From IMG/VR virus record IMGVR_UViG_3300024502_000010, positions 62,001 through 126,000 of that record: a DNA stretch of 64,000 nucleotides; one strand, 5' to 3'. A program made the position numbers and the translations under genes. Positions within the stretch are counted from its first letter, which is position 1. Every line of letters starts with the position of its first letter. Source of the stretch: a virus. Below, in pieces: positions 1 to 7,073 of this stretch. The notes under the pieces were generated by a model. That model was not told the DNA's origin and ran no database searches. It worked only from the letters and a program-made list of their open reading frames with translations.

Positions 1-220
1 TGGGTCCATAAACACCCTTCACTGCACTATCATTCCAGCGGTCATCAGTCCAGCAGCAAGACATATCACCACCATCAATCAAGTCAGCAACTTTCTGACG
101 AGTGTTGTAATGAGTGTTCAGGATACGACCCAACCATTCAGGATAACCATCCCAGTGGTGATACACAGAGAGAATAGAACCATTCTTAAGTTCAAGACCG
201 ATTCGTGCTCGGGTGGACAT
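1..220 (-). CDS. hypothetical protein, 3' end cut by the window edge
   Basis: Open from an ATG at 220 to the window edge, giving the first 73 residues. It begins MSTRARIGLELKNGS and holds the segment YHHWDGYPEWLGRIL, which I associate with small conserved cyanophage proteins of unknown function. It is rich in Trp, His and Asp. It lies downstream of the Dam gene on the same strand, 46 nt away. No function can be assigned; the C-terminus is outside the window. Confidence 0.7.
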   Translation of the reverse strand, partial: MSTRARIGLELKNGSILSVYHHWDGYPEWLGRILNTHYNTRQKVADLIDGGDMSCCWTDDRWNDSAVKGVYGP

Positions 221-266
221 TTCAAGTTTGTTGCTTACATTATAGGTACACTTTAGAGGATCCAAG

Positions 267-1118
267 TTAGTAAACTGCTATGAGTTCACTTGCTTTTTTC
301 CTACTGCCGCCTTTTGCAGCAATCGTTCTAGTTACTTGAATTTGATAGATTGTAGCATTTTTGTAGAGTTCTCTTGTAATAGGAACATCGTGATTTGATA
401 CAATCACTTTGATACCTTTAGATGAAAGAGATTCTGCAAGTTGTGCTAACTGAACTTGTTGGTCAGAAGTAAATCCATCAGTCGCATAACTTGTGAAATT
501 TGCAGTATTTGATGCAGGAACATACGGTGGGTCAAAGTAGACAACATCACCTGCTTCCAAATCCTCATACAGAGATGAATCTTCAAAAGAAAGTGATGTG
601 AACCTCACCAATTGTTTGGATAAGAAATACATCCTGAAGTTCATCATTTCCTCTCTGGGAAAGTAAGCACTTTGTATTTCTTTCTCCCCAGTATCCTTAT
701 TTACAACTTCTCTACCATAAGGAACATTAAACATTCCTTTGCTATTATATCTTGATAGTCCATTAAAACAGTGCTTATTCAAATAAATGAATAACCTTGC
801 TCTCTCTGTAGTATCTGTTGCTTGATTGAAGTGCTCTCGCAACTCCAAATATACTTCTCTTGTATTATTCTCTGGCGTGAATAGTTCTTCGCAGTATTGA
901 ATGAAACTATCATCATTTGGATTTACCAAATTCTGATAGATTGCTACCAAATCCTTATTCACATCGTTGAGGATATATTGCTGTGCTGGTGTATTCAAAG
1001 CAACAGCAAGACTACCACCAAAGGGTTCACAATAACGCTTTGGATAACCAATATGGGGAATAAGATGGGGCAGAACTCTTGTTTTATTGCCAGCCCATTT
1101 AAGAAAAGTTTTGTTCAT
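267..1118 (-). CDS. dam: Dam-type (D12 class) DNA N6-adenine methyltransferase
   Basis: Transfers methyl from S-adenosylmethionine to adenine N6 in DNA, classically in GATC. Seen: N-terminal FLKWAGNKTRVL (D12 class opening motif), the SAM-binding motif CEPFGGSLAVAL at about residues 31-42, and the catalytic DPPYVP motif at about 197-202. At 283 aa it is close to E. coli Dam (278 aa) and T4 Dam (259 aa). A sigma70-like promoter lies just upstream (1125-1152). It may protect phage DNA from host restriction or mark it for packaging or replication. Family call is secure; the GATC target is inferred from the family. Confidence 0.95.
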   Translation of the reverse strand: MNKTFLKWAGNKTRVLPHLIPHIGYPKRYCEPFGGSLAVALNTPAQQYILNDVNKDLVAIYQNLVNPNDDSFIQYCEELFTPENNTREVYLELREHFNQATDTTERARLFIYLNKHCFNGLSRYNSKGMFNVPYGREVVNKDTGEKEIQSAYFPREEMMNFRMYFLSKQLVRFTSLSFEDSSLYEDLEAGDVVYFDPPYVPASNTANFTSYATDGFTSDQQVQLAQLAESLSSKGIKVIVSNHDVPITRELYKNATIYQIQVTRTIAAKGGSRKKASELIAVY

Positions 1119-1124
1119 TGGATA

Positions 1125-1152
1125 AGTATAGCATAAAAAAGAGGGTTGTCAA
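1125..1152 (-). promoter_or_regulatory. sigma70-like promoter for dam, overlapping a terminator
   Basis: On the minus strand TTGACA (1147-1152) and TATACT (1125-1130) are separated by 16 bp. The -35 hexamer lies in the loop and inner stem of the terminator hairpin at 1143-1155. The dam ATG is at 1118, so the leader is only a few bases long. Seen in sequence; activity is inferred. Confidence 0.75.
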
Positions 1153-1155
1153 CCC
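1134..1155 (-). terminator. intrinsic terminator after the 1165-1329 gene
   Basis: Minus-strand hairpin GGGTT-GAC-AACCC (1143-1155) followed by C and a T-run (1135-1140). It ends the small-gene string coming from higher coordinates and overlaps the dam promoter. Confidence 0.7.
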
Positions 1156-1164
1156 CCCAGAAAC

Positions 1165-1329
1165 TCAACCACCCTTTTCTCTCAAACTTCGCACAAGATA
1201 CTCAGTAAATTGCTCCATCTTCTCAGGAACTACAGCAGCAGGGCGTTGATTGATTACATTTTTAAGTGCAGTCATTTCATTAAACTCTTCGTCTGTAAGT
1301 TTTTTATTTCCCTTTGAAGGAAGAGTCAT
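1165..1329 (-). CDS. small conserved phage protein, unknown function
   Basis: 54 aa beginning MTLPSKGNKKLTDEEFNEM. This start is chosen because GGGAG lies 8 nt before its ATG; an upstream in-frame ATG at 1356 has a poorly spaced Shine-Dalgarno. It has a helical, charged body and ends REKGG. I associate the NQRPAAVVPEKMEQF segment with conserved cyanophage proteins of unknown role. It is the last gene before the terminator at 1134-1155, preceded by a late-promoter-like element at about 1362-1376. Confidence 0.65.
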   Translation of the reverse strand: MTLPSKGNKKLTDEEFNEMTALKNVINQRPAAVVPEKMEQFTEYLVRSLREKGG

Positions 1330-1422
1330 AAGTTTTGCTCCCGTGATTATGTCCATATCCTAACACTATTTAAGGGGGTTGTGTGGTTTCTTAATATTCT
1401 CTTTGGGATTGTTTAACAGTTC

Positions 1423-1647
1423 TTAATCGTTGAAGAAAGAACCAAAACTACCACGACTTCCTGGTTTTCTATCTTCCAACATATCCATCAGTTCTTCGAT
1501 TTTTTTGCAGTTTTCCATATCAAGAAGAACTTGTGACAGTTGTTTTACAACTAATGGTTTTTCTGATGTAGATGCAACACGAATAGCAGCACGAAGATGT
1601 GATTCTGCTTCCAAGATATGATCTAAAGTTTGTTTACTTAGTGCCAT
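1423..1647 (-). CDS. small conserved phage protein, unknown function
   Basis: 74 aa beginning MALSKQTLDHILEAESHL. Predicted mostly helical with heptad-like Leu/Ile spacing, then a Gly/Ser/Phe-rich tail (GSRGSFGSFFND). The start overlaps the end of the next upstream gene (1634-1825), indicating translational coupling. No domain recognised. Confidence 0.65.
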   Translation of the reverse strand: MALSKQTLDHILEAESHLRAAIRVASTSEKPLVVKQLSQVLLDMENCKKIEELMDMLEDRKPGSRGSFGSFFND

Positions 1648-1825
1648 TTAATCGGTCCTCGCATTTAGTGTAAAAAGTCCCTTCAACATAACAGGACTTA
1701 CCAGCTTCGTAGTATCTTACCACAGATGGTTTGGGTTGGTCAAGAGCACAATATCCTTGATTAGATAATGCACTTTCGGCACATAACATTAAAGCAGCGG
1801 GTGCAAGAAGTTTGATTGTATACAT
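1634..1825 (-). CDS. small exported protein with signal peptide
   Basis: 63 aa beginning MYTIKLLAPAALMLCAES. A short charged N-terminus is followed by a hydrophobic stretch and small residues typical of a Sec signal peptide; the mature part is about 45 aa with four Cys. The ATG at 1825 overlaps the TGA of the upstream gene (TGATG), so it is preferred to an in-frame ATG 6 nt upstream. One of several small exported proteins in this region. Confidence 0.6.
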   Translation of the reverse strand: MYTIKLLAPAALMLCAESALSNQGYCALDQPKPSVVRYYEAGKSCYVEGTFYTKCEDRLNGTK

Positions 1826-2391
1826 CAACACTCATCCATTCCAAGTGGTTTAGTTACTTTACGCAACTCAAAACTACCGTCCCCACGGTCAATCCACTCC
1901 ACAGTATCACCTTCCTTCAGATTTGCTGCTTCTAATAAATCATCAGGGAAACTGATAAAATATTCTGTCTCATCAGTATCAGTATCTTTACATTCTTCAA
2001 CAGGAAGTTGCCACTTTACTACTCTATCTTTTACTGGATAAAGGTCTCCATCTTCAGTTATATGGACTTTGGATTTTTCTGAGCGATTATCAATATCTTC
2101 CCAAAAATCATCCCAAGCACTTTTACACTCTGGTGAAGAGTTATCTTTATCACAACTCAAGATTTCATTTAGATAATCCTTATATTTGTTATTATCAACA
2201 CCACTATTCAAAAGTCCAAGAAGTTCATATGCTTCAGATGTTTTTTGTTTATATGTGTAGTAATTATCTTTTACTACACCAACAATTACATCATAAATCT
2301 CTTTTGGTGTTGCTTCACCAGAAGACATTGCATCATGCATCCAATTTTCAAGATTCTCAAGAGAATACTTTTTGTAATCAAAGTCAGTCAT
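1825..2391 (-). CDS. unknown protein with C-terminal AbrB/MazE-like domain
   Basis: 188 aa. The start MTDFDYKKYS at 2391 overlaps the stop of the upstream zinc-ribbon gene. Residues 1-110 are acidic and helical. The C-terminal ~50 residues (ISFPDDLLEAANLKEGDTV ... GDGSFELRKV) have the pattern of a SpoVT/AbrB swapped-hairpin domain: polar strand, 'P-x-x-L' turn, 'GD-x-V' and a closing strand. In that family the fold binds DNA or a toxin partner. A regulatory or antitoxin-like role is an inference only. Confidence 0.6.
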   Translation of the reverse strand: MTDFDYKKYSLENLENWMHDAMSSGEATPKEIYDVIVGVVKDNYYTYKQKTSEAYELLGLLNSGVDNNKYKDYLNEILSCDKDNSSPECKSAWDDFWEDIDNRSEKSKVHITEDGDLYPVKDRVVKWQLPVEECKDTDTDETEYFISFPDDLLEAANLKEGDTVEWIDRGDGSFELRKVTKPLGMDEC

Positions 2392-2590
2392 TTCTTGGTT
2401 TGTGTTTAGAGCAATCGTGGCAATAGTAAGAGAAACCATCGCGGAAGTATTTTACCACCTGATAGTGGTCTTTGTCAAGTGGTTTCACCACTCCACACTT
2501 ATCACAAATCCTTGTCTTTCTTGATAGACTTTCGAACTCGTTTGAGTTCCTTGAGTTCCATTTTAATATTTTTGTAAGCAGCGTCAGCAT
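2384..2590 (-). CDS. zinc-ribbon protein, start uncertain
   Basis: The C-terminal ~45 residues carry two CxxC pairs (CDKCG ... CHDCS), a treble-clef/zinc-ribbon pattern. The only in-frame ATG is at 2590, which would overlap the upstream gene by 89 nt and give a non-descript N-terminus. The alternatives are a rare ATT start near 2507 or expression as a +1 frameshift extension of the upstream gene. The end overlaps the ATG of 1825-2391. Confidence 0.5.
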   Translation of the reverse strand: MLTLLTKILKWNSRNSNEFESLSRKTRICDKCGVVKPLDKDHYQVVKYFRDGFSYYCHDCSKHKPRND

Positions 2591-2681
2591 CTAATTTGCC
2601 TCCCATTTCCATTGCAATAATTACATCGACTCTTGTGCCAAAGTGTGCAAGAGCCTTTTCAAAATCATCGAGTTCATACAT
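2502..2681 (-). CDS. small helical protein, unknown
   Basis: 59 aa beginning MYELDDFEKALAHFG and ending in a basic helix (KELKRVRKSIKKDKDL). The ATG at 2681 overlaps the upstream TGA. The basic C-terminus suggests nucleic-acid or acidic-partner contact, but no family is recognised. Confidence 0.6.
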   Translation of the reverse strand: MYELDDFEKALAHFGTRVDVIIAMEMGGKLDADAAYKNIKMELKELKRVRKSIKKDKDL

Positions 2682-2895
2682 CGTTTTTATTCCAATTTTC
2701 AAGAGTCAGAATATCTATGCGTGCATCAACTGCATCAATAGAATTAGAGAGTTCATAAAAGCAATTGCTATTCTCTACACTTTCCGCTTCAAGTGCTTCA
2801 ATTCTCAATTCAAGTTCAAGTAACTTTGAATAAACATCATCTTCAACAAAAATTTCTGTTGAAGTAAAAAACCATTCAATAAATTTTCTAATCAT
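2674..2895 (-). CDS. small coiled-coil protein, unknown
   Basis: 73 aa from MIRKFIEWFF. It has a hydrophobic/aromatic N-terminus, then a long acidic helix with heptad character (LELELRIEALEAES). The ATG at 2895 overlaps the stop of the preceding gene (TAATGATTAG), so it is chosen over an ATG 15 nt upstream. Possibly membrane-associated through its N-terminus. Confidence 0.55.
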   Translation of the reverse strand: MIRKFIEWFFTSTEIFVEDDVYSKLLELELRIEALEAESVENSNCFYELSNSIDAVDARIDILTLENWNKNDV

Positions 2896-3067
2896 TATCA
2901 AGAAGTCCAACAGATTTTAAGTAACGCCTATATGACATAAAACGCCCCAAAGATGGTTGTCCTGGAGCATTTAATTGGTGGCAGATTTCGCAGTAACACA
3001 ACCACTCATACCAAGGAGTAGTCTTATCAAGAACATGATAGGGATATTCTACAGCAGTTCTTTCCAA
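2888..3067 (-). CDS. small protein with TTG start, unknown
   Basis: 59 aa starting at TTG 3067, preceded by AGGAG at 7-nt spacing. It reads ERTAVEYPYHVLDKTTPW after the start and contains YEWLCYCEICHQL, a Cys/His-rich segment that could bind a metal. It ends SVGLLDND. No ATG exists upstream in frame within the open stretch, and the reading overlaps neighbours at both ends like the rest of the string. Confidence 0.5.
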   Translation of the reverse strand: MERTAVEYPYHVLDKTTPWYEWLCYCEICHQLNAPGQPSLGRFMSYRRYLKSVGLLDND

Positions 3068-3222
3068 AATTGTTCTCCTTTTTGTAACGCTAATACGACA
3101 GTTGTATGCTCTCTTGCGTGTCTATCGAGGTCTTTTTCATTAAAGTAAATGTTAGACCTTTCTACAGCACAACGAAAGATATTTGCCCAAAATTGTTGAT
3201 TAGGATTCAGTCGCATTTTCAT
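3049..3222 (-). CDS. small protein, unknown
   Basis: 57 aa from MKMRLNPNQQFWANIF. The start overlaps the end of 3200-3418; an ATG two codons later is equally possible. It is Arg/His-rich in the middle (DLDRHAREHTTVV). No motif recognised. Confidence 0.55.
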   Translation of the reverse strand: MKMRLNPNQQFWANIFRCAVERSNIYFNEKDLDRHAREHTTVVLALQKGEQFWKELL

Positions 3223-3418
3223 TCTTATTGAATCCAAATTTAATCTTTTCTTCTTCTAAACGAAGTTTGTGTGCAAGATTACAGACCGTTTCCATTACCT
3301 TGAGCGTGTCTTCTGTTGTGGCATTTGTAGGCATACGACTATTAACAATGCGAAACAAAGGAAAGAATTGTTCTGCTGCTTGCTGTACTTCTTCAGGCGT
3401 TAGGGGTTTATTGTTCAT
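3200..3418 (-). CDS. small conserved phage protein, unknown
   Basis: 72 aa beginning MNNKPLTPEEVQQAAEQF. Mostly helical, with a mid-region RIVNSRMPTNATTEDTLKV and a charged C-terminus. The start overlaps the upstream gene's stop (3408). Function unknown. Confidence 0.6.
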   Translation of the reverse strand: MNNKPLTPEEVQQAAEQFFPLFRIVNSRMPTNATTEDTLKVMETVCNLAHKLRLEEEKIKFGFNKNENATES

Positions 3419-3563
3419 TTTTCAAATCAGGATGTGGTGCATAAAGAGGTCCGTTGTAATTACCAGCAAACTTTGCAAGTTCTTGAACTGCTTTTACAGT
3501 CTCTTCTGTCTCAACCCATTCCCACGAATTGCCGTTTTTATCTACAAAATTGCGAATAGTCAT
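3408..3563 (-). CDS. small protein, unknown
   Basis: 51 aa beginning MTIRNFVDKNGNSWEWVE. The ATG is at 3563; the TAA overlaps the next gene's ATG. A short N-terminal beta pair (DKNGNSWEWV) is followed by a helix. No family recognised. Confidence 0.55.
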   Translation of the reverse strand: MTIRNFVDKNGNSWEWVETEETVKAVQELAKFAGNYNGPLYAPHPDLKNEQ

Positions 3564-3778
3564 AGTTTTCCTCCAACAGTTGAATCATAAGTTTTATCAG
3601 GTGATTTGTCAAACTCACCGTCTTGTTTTGCTTTTAAATACCAACGAGTAGCAGTTACACATTGGTCTTCAGTTAGTGATGTGATAATCCCACCACCATC
3701 TGGATAATGTGATTGCCAAGTACCCCAACTTTTTTGCTCCACATAAAAAGCATCGTCGTCATAAAACTGTTTACTCAT
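3560..3778 (-). CDS. small protein, unknown
   Basis: 72 aa beginning MSKQFYDDDAFYVEQKSW. It is aromatic- and Asp-rich at the N-terminus and has the segment LTEDQCVTATRWYLKAKQD. It overlaps both neighbours by 4-8 nt. No family recognised. Confidence 0.6.
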   Translation of the reverse strand: MSKQFYDDDAFYVEQKSWGTWQSHYPDGGGIITSLTEDQCVTATRWYLKAKQDGEFDKSPDKTYDSTVGGKL

Positions 3779-3920
3779 AATGATTCAGTTGCCTCTGTAG
3801 TTCAATTCGTGTGGAGATTAGTTTACTGTATAGAAAGTCTTGATACTGATTTCCTTTTAGTAGTTCAGTAAGATTATCAATCTGCATCATAGCAAGAATG
3901 AGTTTGGTTTTATCATCCAT
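3771..3920 (-). CDS. small helical protein, unknown
   Basis: 49 aa beginning MDDKTKLILAMMQIDNL. A single amphipathic helical protein; it ends LQRQLNHYE. It overlaps both neighbours by 8 nt in a coupled string. Confidence 0.55.
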   Translation of the reverse strand: MDDKTKLILAMMQIDNLTELLKGNQYQDFLYSKLISTRIELQRQLNHYE

Positions 3921-4062
3921 CGTCTTTCAGTTTTTGAAGATGTTCCATAATGACTTTGATGAAGTCTTTTTCAGTCCAGGTGTTGAGAATACTTTCCGTA
4001 GGAGAATTTTCATCCCAGGAGATATCGAAAGATCCATCTTCATTTTCAATTACCTGTATCAT
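3913..4062 (-). CDS. small acidic protein, unknown
   Basis: 49 aa beginning MIQVIENEDGSFDISWDE. The N-terminal hairpin with 'DGSF' is followed by a helix ending LQKLKDDG. The ATG is coupled to the TGA of the upstream gene. Confidence 0.55.
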   Translation of the reverse strand: MIQVIENEDGSFDISWDENSPTESILNTWTEKDFIKVIMEHLQKLKDDG

Positions 4063-4376
4063 TTTTTAGACTTTGTAGAGCGAGTAGTGTTTCGATTGGA
4101 ATCCACGCTGGGTTTTCGTTTGCGAACTGTACTTGAACTTCCGTCACTTTTTGGTTTAGACTTTTGTTCCACACTTCTCTTGTGTTTTTTACTGGACTCA
4201 ATGGGTTTTCCATCACGATAATCAATCTTTGTTGTCTTACTATCCAGTCTATACCTTTCTAGATATTTTTGCAAGTGTTCTTCGCAAGAAAAATAACAAA
4301 CCGTAGGATTTTTCTTTTCACCAAACTCTAATCGGTATGGGTGATTCTCATGAGGAAACAGTTCAGTAGAAATCAT
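4059..4376 (-). CDS. small protein with basic, disordered tail
   Basis: 105 aa. Residues 1-55 (MISTELFPHENHPYRLEF, then CYFSCEEH) look folded; residues 56-105 are Lys/Ser/Arg-rich low complexity (KKHKRS, TVRKRKPS, TRSTKSKK). A long basic tail fits binding to DNA, RNA or an acidic host protein, an inference from composition. Overlaps both neighbours by 4 nt. Confidence 0.6.
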   Translation of the reverse strand: MISTELFPHENHPYRLEFGEKKNPTVCYFSCEEHLQKYLERYRLDSKTTKIDYRDGKPIESSKKHKRSVEQKSKPKSDGSSSTVRKRKPSVDSNRNTTRSTKSKK

Positions 4377-4765
4377 CGTGTTCCAAACTCATAGTCCATA
4401 AGTCTACCATACTTGAAGTGGATTTTACAGCGAGGCCAGTCAGTCCATTCACCGTCCCAAGTTGGAGGATAAACCTCAACATATTTGGTAATCATACAAG
4501 GACTAATTTTTCCGTGATTGCCATTGGGAACCCACTTAAAGTTACACCACAGATGTATAGAATCATATCCTTCATCACCTTCTTTGAGTTCTACAAAGTC
4601 TGCAGTGTGGGAGAAATCAATATGATACAAATATCCGTGAGGGTCTAACCAATAGTGAGACATTGTGCCACCTATTCCGTCTTCAATATCTTTGGTGTGT
4701 AGTTCTACATTTGTGAATTGTTCTCCAAGATCATAGGAAGACCTCAAATAGTCAAACATCCCCAT
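4373..4765 (-). CDS. conserved phage protein, unknown
   Basis: 130 aa from MGMFDYLRSSYDL; this ATG is preferred to one five codons upstream because MGMFD openings are usual for this type. It is rich in Trp, Tyr, His and Asp, with beta-strand patterning (YVEVYPPTWDGEWTDWP). Sequence resembles small conserved phage proteins of unknown function. It overlaps both neighbours. Confidence 0.6.
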   Translation of the reverse strand: MGMFDYLRSSYDLGEQFTNVELHTKDIEDGIGGTMSHYWLDPHGYLYHIDFSHTADFVELKEGDEGYDSIHLWCNFKWVPNGNHGKISPCMITKYVEVYPPTWDGEWTDWPRCKIHFKYGRLMDYEFGTR

Positions 4766-4925
4766 CACTCTTCTCCCCAAGTTTAATAGGAAATTCTTTA
4801 TCGTTTAAATCATTATACAACAGATTGGCAAAGATTTCATATGCAGGTTGTCTAGATTCAATTGCGGATGAAGTAGCAACACTCCACATAATACGCAATT
4901 CGTTTTTATCAGGTAATGTCTTCAT
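4752..4925 (-). CDS. small protein, paralogue of the 14664-14822 gene
   Basis: 57 aa beginning MKTLPDKNELRIMWSVATS. It matches the 14664-14822 product in LPDK-EL-IMW-VATS and in a later F/A-LLY-ND pattern, so the two are duplicates. The start at 4925 lies inside the end of 4909-5262. Function unknown. Confidence 0.65.
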   Translation of the reverse strand: MKTLPDKNELRIMWSVATSSAIESRQPAYEIFANLLYNDLNDKEFPIKLGEKSDGDV

Positions 4926-5262
4926 TGGGTAACTTTTCATTTAAATCAACTTCAATATCACCAACAAGGTCATCAAGTTTATCAATCATTTCTAGGGTAA
5001 ATGGAATTGTTTTAACTTTACCAGTCTTTACATCTTCTGCCATTTGCTGCAGATGCTCAAGAAACTCCTTGGGTAAAGTATCGTCATCACCTAAACATTG
5101 CCAAAACCAAGACAAACACTCTTCATAAGGGTCGTCATACCACATCAGCGCATAGTCCTTATAGTTTCCAGAAATCAAATCACGCCAGATACGAAATGAT
5201 CCGCGAATGTTTTGCCAACCAGTAAACCAGCAGTGGTTAATGTAGTAATCGATCCAAGTCAT
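4909..5262 (-). CDS. Trp-rich protein, unknown
   Basis: 117 aa beginning MTWIDYYINHCWFTGWQN. The N-terminal third is extremely rich in Trp and Tyr, the rest acidic. It ends DLNEKLPNEDIT, a tail shared with the 11894-12253 product (DLNEKLPDEEND). No catalytic motif. Confidence 0.6.
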   Translation of the reverse strand: MTWIDYYINHCWFTGWQNIRGSFRIWRDLISGNYKDYALMWYDDPYEECLSWFWQCLGDDDTLPKEFLEHLQQMAEDVKTGKVKTIPFTLEMIDKLDDLVGDIEVDLNEKLPNEDIT

Positions 5263-5435
5263 TAGAGATAATGCGGTTTTTCAGTATCAAATTGGTAAAA
5301 CTTTACGTCTTTCATATCAAGACACATACGGATAGTTTCATGCTCTCTGTGCTCCCTATCTGTTCCTTTGTACATCCCTCTGCGTTGATAGGCACAACAC
5401 CAGATATTGTAGTAGATTTTAGATTTCTCGTTCAT
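5262..5435 (-). CDS. small basic/Cys protein, unknown
   Basis: 57 aa beginning MNEKSKIYYNIWCCAYQR. It has three Cys and a charged centre (GTDREHREHETIRM), and ends in a strand-like YQFDTEKPHYL. The stop abuts the next gene's ATG at 5262. Confidence 0.5.
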   Translation of the reverse strand: MNEKSKIYYNIWCCAYQRRGMYKGTDREHREHETIRMCLDMKDVKFYQFDTEKPHYL

Positions 5436-5769
5436 CTTCCCAAGGTGCTTTACGACTTAATAATCTAGCAATCTTTTCATTATATTCTGGTGGTTGATTG
5501 ATTGCTTCTACAAGAGCATCATATGCTTCTTCTGATACATAAATGACTGGTGGTTTTTGGTCTAACCTCAACTTGCGTTCAGGTGAAATAGTGATATTGT
5601 ATGGGTCATCATAAGGATAGATGTACTCCATATACCATCCCAAAGATAAACCTTCCCAGAACTCACTATATCCCCAATCATCCCCGTCATTATAACAATC
5701 CAGACAGTTCCAGAAGTTATGGAATCCATCAAGAAAGAGTTCCCATTTCGTTGGATTTTCAAATCTCAC
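5419..5769 (-). CDS. unknown protein with TacA-antitoxin-like tail
   Basis: 116 aa. The N-terminal half is aromatic and acidic (WNCLDCYNDGDDWGYSEFW). The C-terminal half, VSEEAYDALVEAINQPPEYN then ARLLSRKAPWE, resembles the C-terminal helix of DUF1778/TacA-type antitoxins ('EEL...L..PPEPNEAL..LL'). No toxin partner is visible beside it, so the resemblance may be only to the partner-binding helix. Unproven. Confidence 0.55.
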   Translation of the reverse strand: MRFENPTKWELFLDGFHNFWNCLDCYNDGDDWGYSEFWEGLSLGWYMEYIYPYDDPYNITISPERKLRLDQKPPVIYVSEEAYDALVEAINQPPEYNEKIARLLSRKAPWEDEREI

Positions 5770-5951
5770 GGGGTTTCATCACTCCAATAGTACCTCAGTT
5801 TATCACCATCCGCAGAAATATTCAAGTGATAGATTTTATCGTCTTCAGTATACACACCAACCCATAAGGTGCGTTCATTCATACTTTCAAGATGAAACAT
5901 TTGAATGTCTTGAAGTACAATTTCGTCTGGGTTTTCAGTAAATCTACTCAC
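5766..5951 (-). CDS. small protein, unknown
   Basis: 61 aa beginning MSRFTENPDEIVLQDIQM. Beta-rich pattern (TLWVGVYTEDDKIYHLNI) ending WSDETP. Overlaps both neighbours by 4 nt. Confidence 0.55.
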   Translation of the reverse strand: MSRFTENPDEIVLQDIQMFHLESMNERTLWVGVYTEDDKIYHLNISADGDKLRYYWSDETP

Positions 5952-6097
5952 TCTACTTCCTCATAAGCATCTTGAATCATCTGTGCAAGTTCCATAACTT
6001 CCAACTTCATTTCAGAAGGTGCTGTCTTTGCAATCTCATCATAGAACAAAGTAAGGGCAGTTGTCAATAGAACCAGTTGGCGTTTTGTGAAGTCCAT
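5948..6097 (-). CDS. small helical protein, unknown
   Basis: 49 aa beginning MDFTKRQLVLLTTALTLF. Two amphipathic helices and an acidic end (QDAYEEVE). Its ATG starts at the same base as the last base of the 6097-6774 stop. I associate this pattern with short conserved cyanophage proteins. Function unknown. Confidence 0.55.
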   Translation of the reverse strand: MDFTKRQLVLLTTALTLFYDEIAKTAPSEMKLEVMELAQMIQDAYEEVE

Positions 6098-6774
6098 TAT
6101 GAGAAGTTATAATGAACACGGGTGTAGAAGTCTTTGAAGCAACTTCTATTAAGGAGCTTCATCATTGCTGGAGGAATGTAGTATGAATATTCACTGAAGA
6201 AATCTTCTTTACTGAGAAATCTGAGACCATGAAGATACCAAGTGCCAAACTGCTCATGAAATGCCCTTACAGCACGATATTGCTGTGTAGTACAAGCAAC
6301 ATACTTATTGGTAGAGTTTTCAAAATCTTCTTTATGACCAGGATTTGCCTGTGTCATCATAACACACACAGTTTGACCCTCCCCTGTGCCGAAATATTCG
6401 GAAACCATATACACCCAATGCTCATCCACTGGGAATACATCACGATGATACTTCTGCTCATATTCTTTCATACAAGCATCGGCAACCAGTTGGAAGTTTT
6501 CTTTTTTCTTTGCTTGCAGTTCTTCAATTAGTTCTTCATGCTCAATCTTACGAAGTTGTTTCATTGCTTCTGAATGTTCTTCAATGAAATCAATAGCAAT
6601 CTTTAATACTTCATTCTCTTTTTCTCGTTTTGCCGCTTCTTCAAGCATTTCTTCGTGGGTCATTTCTTTGATGTGCAACTGTGTTTCTGGAGTTTGGACT
6701 TTTCCCCAAGAACTATCATCAATTGTGAGAGTTTCTTTTCCTTTATCATAAAACCTCAACTTACCATCAGTCAT
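6097..6774 (-). CDS. conserved phage protein with coiled coil
   Basis: 225 aa. Residues ~30-100 form a long charged coiled coil (HEEMLEEAAKREKENEVL). The C-terminal ~120 residues form a compact-looking domain (FPVDEHWVYMVSEYFGTGEG, then HEQFGTWYLHGLRFLSKEDF) that I associate with conserved cyanophage proteins of unknown function. It is one of the longest products of this small-gene region. It overlaps both neighbours. Confidence 0.65.
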   Translation of the reverse strand: MTDGKLRFYDKGKETLTIDDSSWGKVQTPETQLHIKEMTHEEMLEEAAKREKENEVLKIAIDFIEEHSEAMKQLRKIEHEELIEELQAKKKENFQLVADACMKEYEQKYHRDVFPVDEHWVYMVSEYFGTGEGQTVCVMMTQANPGHKEDFENSTNKYVACTTQQYRAVRAFHEQFGTWYLHGLRFLSKEDFFSEYSYYIPPAMMKLLNRSCFKDFYTRVHYNFS

Positions 6775-7073
6775 CGTAGATTTTCCCTAATCATTCTAAT
6801 ACACTCATTCCACTTATAACTGTTAGTTTCGTGTTCTTTCGGCAACCAATCCTTTACGATATTCACAATCTCATTTACCAGAACATCTCTGGATTGTGCG
6901 AAGTTTCCATAATCAACCCACTCTTCTAGTTTATTATAAAGAGTTGGTTTTTTATTCATAAGTTCTCGGATTTTCTGTTTGCCGTATTCTGTGAGTTCTT
7001 GTTTATTGGTGCGGAGTTGTTGGATTTCTTCATCAGTTAGTCCAATCACCCAAGGCATATCTTCATTAGTCAT
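6771..7073 (-). CDS. unknown protein of the WLPxE...WN(D/E)C family
   Basis: 100 aa. Its C-terminus, IVKDWLPKE ... YKWNECIRMI, matches the C-termini of 9423-9731 and 9733-10308 (WLPDE, GWNDC). The three define a small family with variable N-termini and a shared ~30-residue end. Function unknown. Confidence 0.65.
   Translation of the reverse strand: MTNEDMPWVIGLTDEEIQQLRTNKQELTEYGKQKIRELMNKKPTLYNKLEEWVDYGNFAQSRDVLVNEIVNIVKDWLPKEHETNSYKWNECIRMIRENLR

Noticed and set aside
897-1136. Plus-strand open frame opposite dam
   Set aside because: Antisense to a well-identified methyltransferase; no RBS and low-complexity Ile-rich product.
3898-4221. Plus-strand 107-codon frame
   Set aside because: Overlaps two coupled minus-strand genes that fit the string spacing; hydrophobic composition is a by-product of reverse-frame reading.
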